Positions 1 through 8,974 are shown, counted from the stretch's first letter. The stretch: 64,000 nucleotides of DNA from Allobosea sp. OK403 (GCF_900113835.1 NZ_FOQV01000007.1:210944-274943); one strand, 5' to 3'. Numbers and translations are program-made. The notes: generated by a model not told the origin, from the letters alone.

Positions 1-865
1 GCGCCTCGGCTTCAACAGCCTTGACGGTCTTCAGCGGCGGCAAGGGCGGCAAGGTGCCGGGCAGCTTGAACTTGAGGTCGTCGCCCCAGAGGCCGAGCTG
101 GCGCACCAGCCGCTCGCGCTCTTGGCGCTGCTGCAGCCGGGCTTGCGCGAGCTGTGCGCCGAGTTCGGCGTCGAAGGCGAACTCGCGTGCCTGGTTGAGC
201 TTGTTGATGCCACCGGATTCGCCCAGCCGCTTGAACAATTCGGAGGCCGCGTCGGATGACGTCTTGGCCTCCTGGAAGAAAGCCGCCTGGGCATTGGCTG
301 CCACAGTGCGGTAATATTGCCGCCGCGTCTCGGCGGCGAGCTTCAGCACGGCCTCAGTCGCGCGCAATTGGGCCGCGCCAAAGCGATCGCGCGCGATCTC
401 CGCCCGCGCCGGCAAGGTGGCAAGCGCGAGCAGGCTTCCCGCGACCTGGCGCTCGATCTCGATCTCGAACCGTCCCGAAAGCTTGGAGATGCCGAAGCGC
501 GGATTGGGCGGCAGGCTGGCCGCGACCATCTGCGCCTCGGCGATGCCGAGTTCGTTGAAGGCGGCTTGCAGGCCGCGATTGTTGAGCAGCGCGATCTGGA
601 CGGCGCTGTCGGCCGTCAATGGCGACTTCAGCAGCTTGTCGACGCGCGCCTTGGCTGTGCCGGCGGAGGCATCGTCGCCGATCTTGACGACATCCTTGTT
701 CAGCTCGGAATAGACGATGGCTTGCGCCGTTCCGACGCCGCCATCGGGCGAGAAGCTGGCGCAGCCGCCGAGCAGGCCGGCGATACCGGCCAGCAAGGCG
801 AGGCGGGAGATCCGGGCCGCTTGGATGGAGGTAGGGATGGGCAAGGCGGTTCTCGTCTTGGTCAT
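1..865 (-). CDS. TolC-family outer-membrane efflux protein (3' end outside window)
   Basis: The complement strand is open from an ATG at 865 to the left edge, giving about 288 residues without a stop. The N-terminus has basic residues, a hydrophobic stretch and a lipobox-like LGGC around residue 35, so an acylated outer-membrane lipoprotein is likely. Downstream, phrases such as ALLNNRGLQAAFNELGIAEA and long Ala/Gln/Arg-rich helices are typical of the TolC/OEP fold, which forms the exit duct of tripartite efflux systems. The start overlaps the stop of the small upstream lipoprotein gene by an ATGA junction, so the two are co-translated. The transported substrate cannot be told from this fragment. 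In proteobacteria such lipoprotein-TolC pairs often precede copper oxidase or RND genes, but those would lie outside the window. Confidence 0.8.
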   Translation of the reverse strand, partial: MTKTRTALPIPTSIQAARISRLALLAGIAGLLGGCASFSPDGGVGTAQAIVYSELNKDVVKIGDDASAGTAKARVDKLLKSPLTADSAVQIALLNNRGLQAAFNELGIAEAQMVAASLPPNPRFGISKLSGRFEIEIERQVAGSLLALATLPARAEIARDRFGAAQLRATEAVLKLAAETRRQYYRTVAANAQAAFFQEAKTSSDAASELFKRLGESGGINKLNQAREFAFDAELGAQLAQARLQQRQERERLVRQLGLWGDDLKFKLPGTLPPLPPLKTVKAVEAEA

Positions 866-1077
866 GATCGCGGACCGACCTGACGATTGAGCTCGCGCCA
901 GTCCTTGGGCTCTGCCGGGCGCAGCGTGGCCGACCCCGCGCCGACGCTCTGATAGGCCAATGCCGGAACGCGGATATCGGGATCGGCCGGTCGCGCCAGA
1001 TAGCGCGGAACAGGCGCGGCCGAACAGGCGCCAAGCGTCAGTCCGAGCAAGGTGATGAGGAGCAGTCTTGGGCGCAT
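862..1077 (-). CDS. small lipoprotein upstream of tolC-like gene
   Basis: This encodes 71 residues. I chose the ATG at 1077 because it puts a classic lipoprotein signal at the very N-terminus (MRPRLLLITLLGLTLGAC), with the lipobox Cys at residue 18. An upstream in-frame codon at 1110 would add an unhelpful basic leader. The mature part is short, Pro/Arg-rich and has no recognisable domain. Its stop overlaps the start of the TolC-like gene, indicating a shared operon and probably a shared envelope role. Function is unknown. Confidence 0.7.
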   Translation of the reverse strand: MRPRLLLITLLGLTLGACSAAPVPRYLARPADPDIRVPALAYQSVGAGSATLRPAEPKDWRELNRQVGPRS

Positions 1078-1267
1078 CGCGGGGTGGCGTGTCCTGAGCG
1101 TCGATGGCATTTGGGTAGCAACCGGGCCCGGCCCGCGTCCGTTACAAATTGTTGCGATGCCGGCCGCGCACGCAGAGCCGAGTGGCGCTATCCTGCAAAT
1201 GAGACTGGGGGCTCTTCGCTCCCGCAGACGACATGTGCAGCTGATGCGCAGGCAGGGATAACCGGAT

Positions 1268-2032
1268 TTGGATCAGGCACCCGTCACAGCAACGGCCGAC
1301 GACCACGGCCATGTCCTGGTGGTGGATGACGACCCGCAGATCCGCCTGCTGGTCGCGCGCTTCCTGCAGCGTCACGGCTATCAGGTGACGGGCGCGCCGG
1401 ATGGCCGCGTGATGCTCGAAATCCTGGCGCATACGGCGATCGACCTCGTCATTCTCGATCTGATGCTGCCGGGTCGCTCCGGCATCGAATTATGCGGCGA
1501 TATTCGCGCGACCTCGCAGGTGCCGATCGTGATGCTGACCGCCCGCAGCGAGGAGAGCGATCGCATCCTGGGCCTGGAGGTCGGCGCCGATGACTACGTC
1601 ACCAAGCCGTTCAGCCCGCGCGAATTGCTGGCGCGGGTGCGCGCCGTGCTGCGGCGCGCCCGGGCGACGCGCAAGGCGGATGCCGGCCAGGTCAATCAGT
1701 CCGTGGCCTTCGACGGCTGGAGCGTCGATCTGCGCCGGCGCGAACTGGTCTCGCCTTCGGGCACGCTGGTCGATCTCTCCACAGGCGAATTCGACCTGCT
1801 CGTCGTCTTCGTCGAGCATGCCAACCGTGTGCTCTCGCGCGAGGCGCTGATGCAATACGCCAAGGCCAGGACCAGCGACGATCCCTTCGACCGGACGATC
1901 GATGTCCAGATCAGCCGACTGCGCCGCAAGCTGGAAGCCGACGCCCAGGGCGGCCAATTGATCAAGACGGTCAGGGGCGCGGGCTATATCTTCACGCCCG
2001 ATGTCAGGTCGCGCGCAGGGCAGCGGGCGTGA
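1268..2032 (+). CDS. OmpR/PhoB-family response regulator
   Basis: The 254-residue protein has an N-terminal receiver domain (acidic pocket DDD at 20-22, phospho-acceptor D64 in VILDLMLPG, conserved K113 in DDYVTKPF). A C-terminal winged-helix DNA-binding domain follows (about 145-245, ending in RLRRKLE and TVRGAGYIF). The reading frame begins at a TTG preceded by an AGGGA-like ribosome site about 9 nt upstream; no ATG is better placed. The stop overlaps the GTG start of the sensor kinase, so regulator and kinase are translationally coupled. The gene diverges from the lipoprotein-tolC operon across about 190 nt, so that operon is a plausible target. This is inference from position only. Confidence 0.9.
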   Translation: MDQAPVTATADDHGHVLVVDDDPQIRLLVARFLQRHGYQVTGAPDGRVMLEILAHTAIDLVILDLMLPGRSGIELCGDIRATSQVPIVMLTARSEESDRILGLEVGADDYVTKPFSPRELLARVRAVLRRARATRKADAGQVNQSVAFDGWSVDLRRRELVSPSGTLVDLSTGEFDLLVVFVEHANRVLSREALMQYAKARTSDDPFDRTIDVQISRLRRKLEADAQGGQLIKTVRGAGYIFTPDVRSRAGQRA

Positions 2033-3465
2033 GGAGCATGCTGAAACGGGGTCTGCCCGACACGGTGGCGAGCCGGGCCATCCTGGTCCTCGTCGTGGCG
2101 CTGCTGGCTTTCCATCTCGCCGGCTACTGGGCCTATCATATCGGCGTCGAGAGCCAGGCGACGCAGCAGAGCGCTCGCGGCCTCGCCGAGCGCATCGTTT
2201 CGATCAAGCGCGCCATCGCCAGCATTCCGCAGGAGCCCGAGCGCGACCGCGTCGCCCATGACCTGTCGAGCGCGAGCCTCGAAGTGCATTGGAGCAAGGT
2301 CAGCCTGGTTCTGGGCACGGCGCCGGCGACCGAGCGCACCAAGGCGATGGAAGCCCGGCTCAAGGAGCTCGTGCCTGATCTCGCGGCCGAATCCTTCCGC
2401 CTCGGCTTCGCCGATGATGGCGCGCTCCGCTCGGGCGAGGCCGATGCCTACCGCCATATGATGCTGGTCTCGGTCAGGCTCGAGGATGGCTCCTGGGTGA
2501 ATTTTTCGTCGACGGCGGGCGCGGCTCAGCATGGTGATGACGGGCTGATGACCGTGATGATCTGCCTCGGCATCGGCATCATCGTCGTCGCCGTGCTGCT
2601 GCTGCGCTGGGCGACGCGGCCCTTGCGCGATCTCGCTATCGCCGCCGAGCGCTTCAGCCTCGACCAGACGCCCCAGCCGCTCGATGAGTCCGGCCCGGCC
2701 GAGGTGCGCCGCGCCGCGCGCGCCTTCAACACCATGCGCGAGCGCATCCAGCGCCTCGTCGGCGAGCGGACCCAGGCGCTCGCCGCCGTCTCGCATGATC
2801 TGCGCACCCCGATCACGCGTTTGCGCCTGCGCTCCGAATTGCTCGAGGACGAGGCGACGCGCGATCTCGTCGACGCCGACCTTTCCGAGATGGAGGGGAT
2901 GATCGATTCGACGTTGGAATTCCTCCGCGGCGGCGACTCGAGCGAGGCTGCCCGCCCGATCGACGTCGTCTCGGTGCTGGAAACCATCGTCGATGACGAG
3001 GCCGATCAGGGCCGCCGGATCACGCTCGATGCACGCGCCCATGGCCGCGTGCTCGGCCGCCTGCTCGCCCTGAAGCGGGCCTTCTGGAACATCGTCGGCA
3101 ATGCGGTGAAATACGGCGACAGCGCCGTCGTCGTGATCGCGGAGACGCCGACACAGTTCGCGATCACGGTCGAGGACGATGGTCCCGGCATTCCCGAGGC
3201 GCAGATGGAGCGCGTCTTCCAGCCCTTCGTGCGGTTGGAGGAATCGCGCGGCCGCGAAACCGGTGGCTCGGGGCTGGGCCTGACGATCGCCCGCGCTGTC
3301 ATCGCCTCCCATGGCGGCGAGATCGCGCTGGCGAATCGCCGCGAGGGCGGCCTGCGCGTGACGATCACCCTGCCGAAACTGGATCCGTCAGCACGTCAGC
3401 CGGCGGATGCGGTTCAGGACCGCCCTGCGCAATCAGGGGCGGCCGCTGAATCACGACCAGTTTGA
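2029..3465 (+). CDS. membrane sensor histidine kinase
   Basis: The protein has about 478 residues from the GTG at 2029; an ATG three codons later is also possible. Domain order: TM helix near residues 17-37, a periplasmic sensor segment of about 135 residues, TM2 near 172-194, HAMP linker, HisKA dimerisation domain with the phospho-accepting His at about 256 (SHDLRTPITRLRL), then an HATPase domain (N-box NIVGNAVKYGD, G1 DDGPGIP, G2 GGSGLGLTIA). It is the partner of the overlapping OmpR-type regulator. The signal is unknown because the periplasmic region matches no domain I can name. Confidence 0.9.
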   Translation: MRSMLKRGLPDTVASRAILVLVVALLAFHLAGYWAYHIGVESQATQQSARGLAERIVSIKRAIASIPQEPERDRVAHDLSSASLEVHWSKVSLVLGTAPATERTKAMEARLKELVPDLAAESFRLGFADDGALRSGEADAYRHMMLVSVRLEDGSWVNFSSTAGAAQHGDDGLMTVMICLGIGIIVVAVLLLRWATRPLRDLAIAAERFSLDQTPQPLDESGPAEVRRAARAFNTMRERIQRLVGERTQALAAVSHDLRTPITRLRLRSELLEDEATRDLVDADLSEMEGMIDSTLEFLRGGDSSEAARPIDVVSVLETIVDDEADQGRRITLDARAHGRVLGRLLALKRAFWNIVGNAVKYGDSAVVVIAETPTQFAITVEDDGPGIPEAQMERVFQPFVRLEESRGRETGGSGLGLTIARAVIASHGGEIALANRREGGLRVTITLPKLDPSARQPADAVQDRPAQSGAAAESRPV

Positions 3466-3500
3466 CTGCGGCAGCCGATTTGGAGGTTTTTGCGGGGAAC

Positions 3501-3575
<75 letters not shown>

Positions 3576-3722
3576 ACGTGCCGCGCCTTCTAGAACGCGG
3601 CGCAGCCGCGCGCAACCATTCGCACCGCGGCAGAATATCTCTTTGCAGAAATCGGCGTCACAATGCCCCGGAGGCTGTTGCGCCCGCGCCCGACGCTGGC
3701 TATAAGCCCGGCACCAGCTAAT

Positions 3723-3799
3723 CGGAGTGTGGCTCAGCCTGGTAGAGCACCTCGTTCGGGACGAGGGGGTCGCAGGTTCAAATCCTGCCACTCCGACCA
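3723..3799 (+). tRNA. tRNA-Pro (anticodon CGG)
   Basis: This is a 77-nt cloverleaf with encoded CCA: acceptor CGGAGTG/CACTCCG, anticodon arm CCTCG-TTCGGGA-CGAGG giving CGG, and T-arm GCAGG-TTCAAAT-CCTGC. The 3' end faces the HerA-like gene and could serve as an integration site, but I found no second copy of the tRNA 3' end in the window. Confidence 0.95.
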
Positions 3800-4317
3800 C
3801 TGGTTTCAAGGGGTTAGCGCATCCCGATTGGCGCGCCCCGACATTAGTCCAGATAATATCGAGCCTTTGCACATGGCATCTGCGTTGCGCATGGCAAAGC
3901 AGCCCGGCCGGACCGTCGTCCCCGATTTCGAAATCGAGCGCTTGGCGCAGCTTTGGTCGGTGTCTGCATCAAACATCCGGGAAGCTCGGCGGGAACCATC
4001 GCCGATACGCTGACGAGATCGCGCCGCACCCCGTCAGGCGAAGACCAAACTCGCTCAAACCGAGCCCATGCACCCTGCTCTCATCGTTCTCGCCTTCCTT
4101 GAGAAGGCTCCCGCCGGTTTCCTGTTCGTCGACGACCTCGTCCAGAATTAATGAATGACGTAAGTTCATCAAGAACAGCGGGCGCGGAGAAGCAGGATTA
4201 ATGGCGCGGAAACTCAAATTTTAAACAGTCTTGTTTGCGGGAATCGGATCAACCTCTTCGTAAGCCCTTTCATGCTTAGTTCCTGAGCAGGCCGTTTTCT
4301 GCTTGAGGGGGCTTCTC
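3800..4317. other. intergenic stretch between tRNA-Pro and the HerA-like gene
   Basis: About 520 nt contain no gene I can support. The DNA becomes visibly AT-richer than the rest of the window toward 4140-4280 (runs such as ATTAATGAATGACG and CAAATTTTAAACAG), as expected for a promoter region or acquired DNA. Short open frames on both strands resemble no protein I recognise. Confidence 0.5.
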
Positions 4318-6096
4318 TTGAACCAGCTTAGCGACGACCATGGAGGCTGGGAGTCCGCCAGAATGGCTGGTCCCGTCGGCCACGTTCTTTCCGTGCGCGG
4401 CTCTGAGGCCCAGATCGATCTGCCTGCGCCCTGGCCCGACAAGGGCGCGAGGGCGACTGTCGGTCGATTCCTGGCTATCGATGCCGGTCCCCTGTCCCTC
4501 ATTGGCATGATCACCGAGGTTACGACGCGGCCTTCCGCTCCCGAAGCCGCCAGGGAGCACCATGCGGTGGCGCGGGTCGCGCTGATGGGCGAAATCGTCA
4601 GCAATCTCGACGGATCGCAATCCTTTCGCCGCGGTGTGTCCGACTACCCCGCTATCGGCGACGCAGCCCATCTCATCAGTCGCGAGCATCTTCGATTGAT
4701 CTACACCCCGGCTGGCCAACGCACGATCAATATCGGTCATCTCAACCACGACAATTCCATCTCGGCCCATATCGACGTCGATAGCCTGATCTCCAAGCAC
4801 TTCGCGATTCTGGGCTCCACGGGCGTGGGTAAATCCAGCGGCGTCACCGTCATCCTTCAGGAAATCCTCAACGCACGACCGGATGTGCGGATTTTCCTGC
4901 TTGATGGTCACAATGAGTATGGCCGCAGTTTCGGTGAACGGGCCAATGTCATCAGCCCTCGCAATCTGAAGCTGCCTTTCTGGCTGTTCAGCTTCGAGGA
5001 ACTGACCGACGTCATCTATGGCGGCCGTCCCGCTGTGGCCGAGGAATTGGAAATACTCTCCGAGCTTATCCCAATCGCCAAGAGTACCTACCTTCAGTAC
5101 AAGCCTGCCACCGATCGGCTCGGCTTCAAGAAAAGCAATCCCAAGCGTACCGGCTACACGGTGGATACGCCGGTACCCTATCTGCTGCAGGATTTGCTGG
5201 CGCTCATCGATGATCGCATGGGCAAGCTCGAGAACCGATCCTCGCGCATGAACTATCATCGCTTGATGACGCGGATCGAGACCATCAAGAACGATCCGCG
5301 CTACGCCTTCATGTTTGAGAATGCCAGCGTCGGTGGCGACACCATGGTTGGCCTGCTCACTCATCTTTTCCGACTCGAGCCCGACGGTAAGCCCATCAGC
5401 GTCATGCAGCTCGCCGGCTTGCCGGTGGAAGTCGTTGATGCGGTGGTCTGCGTGCTATGCCGGCTCGCCTTTGATTTCGGTCTATGGAGCGACGGTGCAA
5501 TGCCGCTGCTCTTTGTCTGCGAGGAAGCACACCGCTACGCTGCTGCCGATCACAGCCTCGGGTTTGGCCCGACCCGCCGCGCCTTGGCCCGCATCGCCAA
5601 AGAGGGCCGCAAATACGGCGTCTTCCTTGGCCTTGTCACCCAGCGGCCGGCTGAGCTCGATCCCACCATCATCTCGCAATGCTCTACCCTGCTGGCGATG
5701 CGTATGGCCAACGACCACGATCAAGCGCTGCTCCGCTCGGCCGTGGCCGATGCTGGAGCAAACTTGCTCGATTTCGTGCCCTCCCTCGGCACCGGCGAGG
5801 TGGTCGGCTTCGGCGAGGGCATGCCGATGCCGGCCCGCCTGACCTTTCGGCGGCTGGGCGAGTCGGCGGTGCCGCGCAGCGAATCCACCGCCCCTTCGGC
5901 CATTGACGATGAGGTGGCGACGCAGCGCGAGTTCATTACAACGGTCGTTGCGCGGTGGCGCGGCACGGTGAAGGACGAGGAGGCAAGTGCCGCCCCCGTC
6001 CGCGAGCCTCCGGTGCCCGACAGCTCCAGCGAATTGCCGGGCTCTGGCGTCTCGCGCCTGCTGGAAGACGCGCGCCTGCAGATTCTCAAGCGCTAG
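4318..6096 (+). CDS. HerA-like P-loop ATPase (DUF87-type)
   Basis: The protein has about 592 residues. It has an N-terminal beta-rich HAS-like segment, Walker A GSTGVGKS at about 166-173, Walker B LLFVCEEAH with catalytic acids near 402-403, and the downstream TQRPAELDP motif typical of HerA/FtsK-type ATPases. This family forms hexameric DNA translocases, often with a NurA-type nuclease in end resection or with other effectors in phage defence. I chose the TTG at 4318 because a GAGGGG ribosome site lies about 7 nt upstream; TTG at 4303 and ATG at 4363 are alternatives. No nuclease, SIR2 or other partner lies alongside. It sits downstream of tRNA-Pro in more AT-rich DNA, which suggests acquisition. 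Its role is uncertain. Confidence 0.8.
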   Translation: MNQLSDDHGGWESARMAGPVGHVLSVRGSEAQIDLPAPWPDKGARATVGRFLAIDAGPLSLIGMITEVTTRPSAPEAAREHHAVARVALMGEIVSNLDGSQSFRRGVSDYPAIGDAAHLISREHLRLIYTPAGQRTINIGHLNHDNSISAHIDVDSLISKHFAILGSTGVGKSSGVTVILQEILNARPDVRIFLLDGHNEYGRSFGERANVISPRNLKLPFWLFSFEELTDVIYGGRPAVAEELEILSELIPIAKSTYLQYKPATDRLGFKKSNPKRTGYTVDTPVPYLLQDLLALIDDRMGKLENRSSRMNYHRLMTRIETIKNDPRYAFMFENASVGGDTMVGLLTHLFRLEPDGKPISVMQLAGLPVEVVDAVVCVLCRLAFDFGLWSDGAMPLLFVCEEAHRYAAADHSLGFGPTRRALARIAKEGRKYGVFLGLVTQRPAELDPTIISQCSTLLAMRMANDHDQALLRSAVADAGANLLDFVPSLGTGEVVGFGEGMPMPARLTFRRLGESAVPRSESTAPSAIDDEVATQREFITTVVARWRGTVKDEEASAAPVREPPVPDSSSELPGSGVSRLLEDARLQILKR

Positions 6097-6104
6097 AGCC
6101 GGAT

Positions 6105-6220
6105 GATTTGAGATGGAATCACGGAGTGATCCCATCTCAAATCTGAATCCGTCTCTCATCAAAGAGTTAGAGCAGGATCAATGCGAAAGACCGGTTCCCA
6201 CTTTTTTTGCATCCTGCTCT
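6105..6220. repeat. palindromic intergenic repeat element (two hairpins)
   Basis: Two inverted repeats lie side by side. The first is 6105-6143, with arms GATTTGAGATGG and CCCATCTCAAATC. The second is 6169-6220, with ends AGAGCAGGAT and ATCCTGCTCT enclosing GCGAAA...CCGG...CCCACTTTTTTTGC. The second hairpin shares layout and inner sequence with the element at 47053-47103, so this is a dispersed family. The open frame of the next gene extends through it, but the natural start lies just after. Confidence 0.75.
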
Positions 6221-6238
6221 AGCCGCGACAGATCGCAG

Positions 6239-7849
6239 ATGACCGCATCGATCGACTTCAAAACCCTGCTGGAAGTCCTTGACGGCATTCCGGTCGGAAT
6301 TGCCGCCGCAAGCCAGGACATATCGATCTATTCGAACCGCCAGGGTTTGGCTCATGCCGCCTTGCCGGCGGGCCAGCGAGATGCCGCGCTGGCCGGCCGC
6401 ACCATCGATGTGCAGCAACTCTCGCTTTCCATCGGTGGGGTGCCACATCAGGTCCGCCTTTCCCTTGACGTCACCGAACAGCGCGCGCTTGAGGACGATC
6501 TCTTCCGGCGTGCCTATTTCGACGATCTCACCGGTTTGCCCAATAGAGGCCTGCTTGAGCGCAGCGTGGCAGCGCTGACGGCATCGGATCGCGAACAGAC
6601 CTTCGCCCTGGCCTTTCTCGATCTCGACGGCTTCAAGAACATCAACGACTATTACGGACATGCCGTTGGCGACGCGCTGCTGGTCAAGGTCGCCCGGCGC
6701 CTCAGCCGCGAACTGCGCCCCTGCGATCTGATAGCGCGCGTGGGGGGTGACGAGTTCGTGTTGCTGCTCTCGCCCGCCGGGCCGATGGAAGAGATCGCCG
6801 CCAGGGTCGAACATTTCCTCGCCAGGCTGAAGGAGCCCTACTTCATCGAGGGCAGCGAAATCCTCACCTCCGCTTCGGTCGGCGTCAGCCTCTACCCAGC
6901 CGACGGCCGCTCCTATGACGCGCTCTGCTCCAATGCCGACCGAGCGATGTACCGGATCAAGGGCACCACCAAAGGCAGCGTGCAGTTCTTCAGCCCCGGC
7001 GTTGACCACGCCGCGAGCGAACGGATGAAGATCGAACAGCGTCTTCGGCTAGCCGTGCGAGACCGACGCCTCCGCTGCGCCTATCAACCGAAGGTCGATT
7101 TTCGTTCGAACGAGGTTGTCGGCGTCGAGGTGCTGCTGCGTTGGATAGACGAGGAGGGCACGATCCACCCGCCGGGTGACTTCGTCAATCTAGCGGTAGA
7201 GCTGGGGCTCATGGACGAGATCACGCATCTCGTTCTTGCCGAAGCAACAGGCGCAATCGACCGTATCGACGGCGCGTTCGGCGCGGCCTCAACCATCAGC
7301 CTCAATGTTGCCGCGCGCCAGGCGGACGAGCCCGTATTCATGCGCTCGCTGGTCGACGCCATCGAAGCCACCGGCTGCGCCCAACGGTTCATGATCGAGC
7401 TGACTGAGGAAGCGTTTCTTTCGAAGAGCCGGTTCCAGACGCAGGTCCTGCCGATGATTCGCGAGATTGGAGCGCGCGTTTCCATTGATGATTTCGGTGT
7501 CGGATATTCGTCGCTGGCGGCGCTCGCTGACATCACGGCCGACGAGATCAAGGTGGATCGCTCATTCATAACCGCGATTCACCAGCGCCCGCGCAGCCAG
7601 AGCATTCTGAAGACGATTGAATCGCTAGCCGACGCGCTGGACATGTCAATCATCGTAGAGGGCGTCGAAACTGCCGAGGAGCTCGTATACCTCCAAGCCG
7701 CCACGCGCATCCGGCTCGCGCAGGGCTACTATTTCGCCAAACCCATGTTCCTCGATGAAATCACGACCAGAACGCCCGACCTTTCCCTGCGGCAGCCCTC
7801 GGTTTCGTCGCGCAGTCCACTGGTGCGCGCGGTCGGCTACAGATCGTAG
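6239..7849 (+). CDS. GGDEF-EAL c-di-GMP turnover protein
   Basis: This is a 536-residue cytosolic protein. A short N-terminal sensor-like region (1-85) precedes a GGDEF diguanylate cyclase domain (intact GGDEF at 169-173, inhibitory I-site RPCD at 160-163). An EAL phosphodiesterase domain follows (signature as EVL at 297-299, DDFGVGYSS, KVDRSF, EGVE). Key acids and the lysine of the EAL active site appear present, so both activities are possible. I chose ATG 6239 because everything upstream in frame is repeat DNA. No transmembrane segment is seen. It is a single gene between the HerA-like ATPase and a small lipoprotein, and its input signal is unknown. Confidence 0.88.
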   Translation: MTASIDFKTLLEVLDGIPVGIAAASQDISIYSNRQGLAHAALPAGQRDAALAGRTIDVQQLSLSIGGVPHQVRLSLDVTEQRALEDDLFRRAYFDDLTGLPNRGLLERSVAALTASDREQTFALAFLDLDGFKNINDYYGHAVGDALLVKVARRLSRELRPCDLIARVGGDEFVLLLSPAGPMEEIAARVEHFLARLKEPYFIEGSEILTSASVGVSLYPADGRSYDALCSNADRAMYRIKGTTKGSVQFFSPGVDHAASERMKIEQRLRLAVRDRRLRCAYQPKVDFRSNEVVGVEVLLRWIDEEGTIHPPGDFVNLAVELGLMDEITHLVLAEATGAIDRIDGAFGAASTISLNVAARQADEPVFMRSLVDAIEATGCAQRFMIELTEEAFLSKSRFQTQVLPMIREIGARVSIDDFGVGYSSLAALADITADEIKVDRSFITAIHQRPRSQSILKTIESLADALDMSIIVEGVETAEELVYLQAATRIRLAQGYYFAKPMFLDEITTRTPDLSLRQPSVSSRSPLVRAVGYRS

Positions 7850-7987
7850 CCCGCAAGCGATGGAGTTGGGTTCCAGCGGTGGCGCTGTCTCGATTCACGC
7901 CCCGAGCGGCCAGCAAGCATTTCCGTGATGGCGAAGCGCGGTCAGGCCCTGTACGCTGCGGGCCAATTCAGCAGCGGTCTCGACATC

Positions 7988-8125
7988 ATGAAGCGTAAGC
8001 GTCTCTTCCAGATCATCGGCATTCTCGGCCTGGCGACCATGCTGGCGGCCTGCGACAAATGCGGCGAGCCGCTGCGGCCGTTCAACATGCCCAAGAGCTG
8101 CGGCGATTCGCGCCCGGCCGGCTGA
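7988..8125 (+). CDS. tiny lipoprotein, 45 aa, unknown function
   Basis: From ATG 7988 the product is MKRKRLFQIIGILGLATMLA followed by AC, a textbook lipoprotein signal with the lipobox Cys at residue 22. The mature peptide is only about 24 residues and contains further cysteines (CDKCG and PKSCGD). It ends just before a strong hairpin terminator, supporting it as a real gene. An upstream in-frame ATG at 7925 would bury the signal peptide and is rejected. Short Cys-containing lipoproteins of this kind are common in Rhizobiales but I cannot assign a role. Confidence 0.6.
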   Translation: MKRKRLFQIIGILGLATMLAACDKCGEPLRPFNMPKSCGDSRPAG

Positions 8126-8160
8126 GCCCTTCAGAGCACGTCCCCGACATCTCGACATGA

Positions 8161-8187
8161 AAAAGGCCGGGGTTTCCCCCGGCCTTC
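8161..8187. terminator. hairpin terminator between convergent genes
   Basis: The perfect stem AAGGCCGGGG / CCCCGGCCTT has a TTTC-type loop and is flanked by A-rich and T-containing sequence. It separates the small lipoprotein gene from the convergent bioY and may work in both directions. Confidence 0.8.
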
Positions 8188-8209
8188 ACATTGCGTTGCT
8201 GCGCGCGGT

Positions 8210-8836
8210 TCAGCTGCGACGCTGGAGCATCGACCAGCCGGTGCCGACAAAGCAGGCCGCCAGCGCGACCTTGAGCGCATCGCCGATCAGGAAGGGTTGA
8301 ACGCCGAAGGCGAAGGCCTTGGCGAAGCCGACGCCCATGGCGCCGCCAGCCATCTGCGCGCCGAGAGCCAGCCACAGGCAGCCAAGGCCCAGCATCAGCG
8401 CCTCGGCCGTGAGCAGACCGACGATGAGACGGGTCAAGGAGGCGCCGCGCGCCGCCGCCCAGCCGGCCACAGCCGCCGCCAGGACGAAGCCGACGAGGAA
8501 GCCGCCGGTCGGCCCCACCAGGTAAAGCGGGCCGGCCGCGACCGGAGGCGTATTGGTGAAGACCGGCAGGCCGGCGAGGCCATAGGCGATGTAGAGCGCG
8601 ACCGTCGCTGCACCGAGCCGCGAGCCATAGGCCGCGCCCAGGCTGAGCACCGCCAGCGTCTGCAGCGTCATCGGCACCGGCCAGAACGGCACCTTGATCT
8701 TGGCAGCGAGCACCAGCAGCAGGCTGCCGGCGACGGCGAGCGCGATGTTGCGGGCCACAGCGGCTCGCGGACCCGAGACCGCCGGGAGCGCCGCATGGAC
8801 GAGGGTGGGAGCTTGAAGGGGGAGCATGTCTGCCAT
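8210..8836 (-). CDS. bioY: BioY biotin uptake protein (S component)
   Basis: This is a roughly 208-residue, very hydrophobic protein with about six membrane helices. Family hallmarks include KIKVPFWPVPMTLQTLAVL near the first third, LGAATVALYIAYGLAGLPVF and the GPTGGFLVGF loop. BioY binds biotin in the inner membrane. It either works alone or borrows ECF-type ATPases. No bioM/bioN or other ECF genes are adjacent, so this appears to be a solitary BioY, a known arrangement in alphaproteobacteria. Start 8836 is preferred over 8878 because an AGGA-like site lies upstream. The gene converges on a small lipoprotein gene across a strong terminator. Confidence 0.92.
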   Translation of the reverse strand: MADMLPLQAPTLVHAALPAVSGPRAAVARNIALAVAGSLLLVLAAKIKVPFWPVPMTLQTLAVLSLGAAYGSRLGAATVALYIAYGLAGLPVFTNTPPVAAGPLYLVGPTGGFLVGFVLAAAVAGWAAARGASLTRLIVGLLTAEALMLGLGCLWLALGAQMAGGAMGVGFAKAFAFGVQPFLIGDALKVALAACFVGTGWSMLQRRS

Positions 8837-8974
8837 CCGCGTTGGATCCTGTTCAGCAGGGCCGCGCCGCGCGACCATCTTTCCCGTCTATAGGAAATGC
8901 GGCAAAGCCTCACAAGCGCGCGGAAGCTGTGCGCATGGGCGGCCCGGAGCGCAAGGCGAGGCAGAGGCAGCGGC

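Noticed and set aside
354..1034. Long open frame of 226 codons on the complement overlapping the TolC-like gene
   Set aside because: Arg/Pro-rich composition without domains, lying in a different frame from the clearly TolC-like sequence; a GC-rich shadow.
3800..4317. Possible integrase or mobile-element remnant next to tRNA-Pro
   Set aside because: Short frames on both strands match no integrase motif, and no duplicated tRNA end was found.
6113..6238. N-terminal extension of the GGDEF-EAL protein by 42 codons
   Set aside because: The extension is encoded by the palindromic repeat and the family-like sequence begins at ATG 6239.
8837..8974. Biotin-repressor or riboswitch-like site upstream of bioY
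   Set aside because: No palindrome or riboswitch-like fold stands out in the short divergent region.
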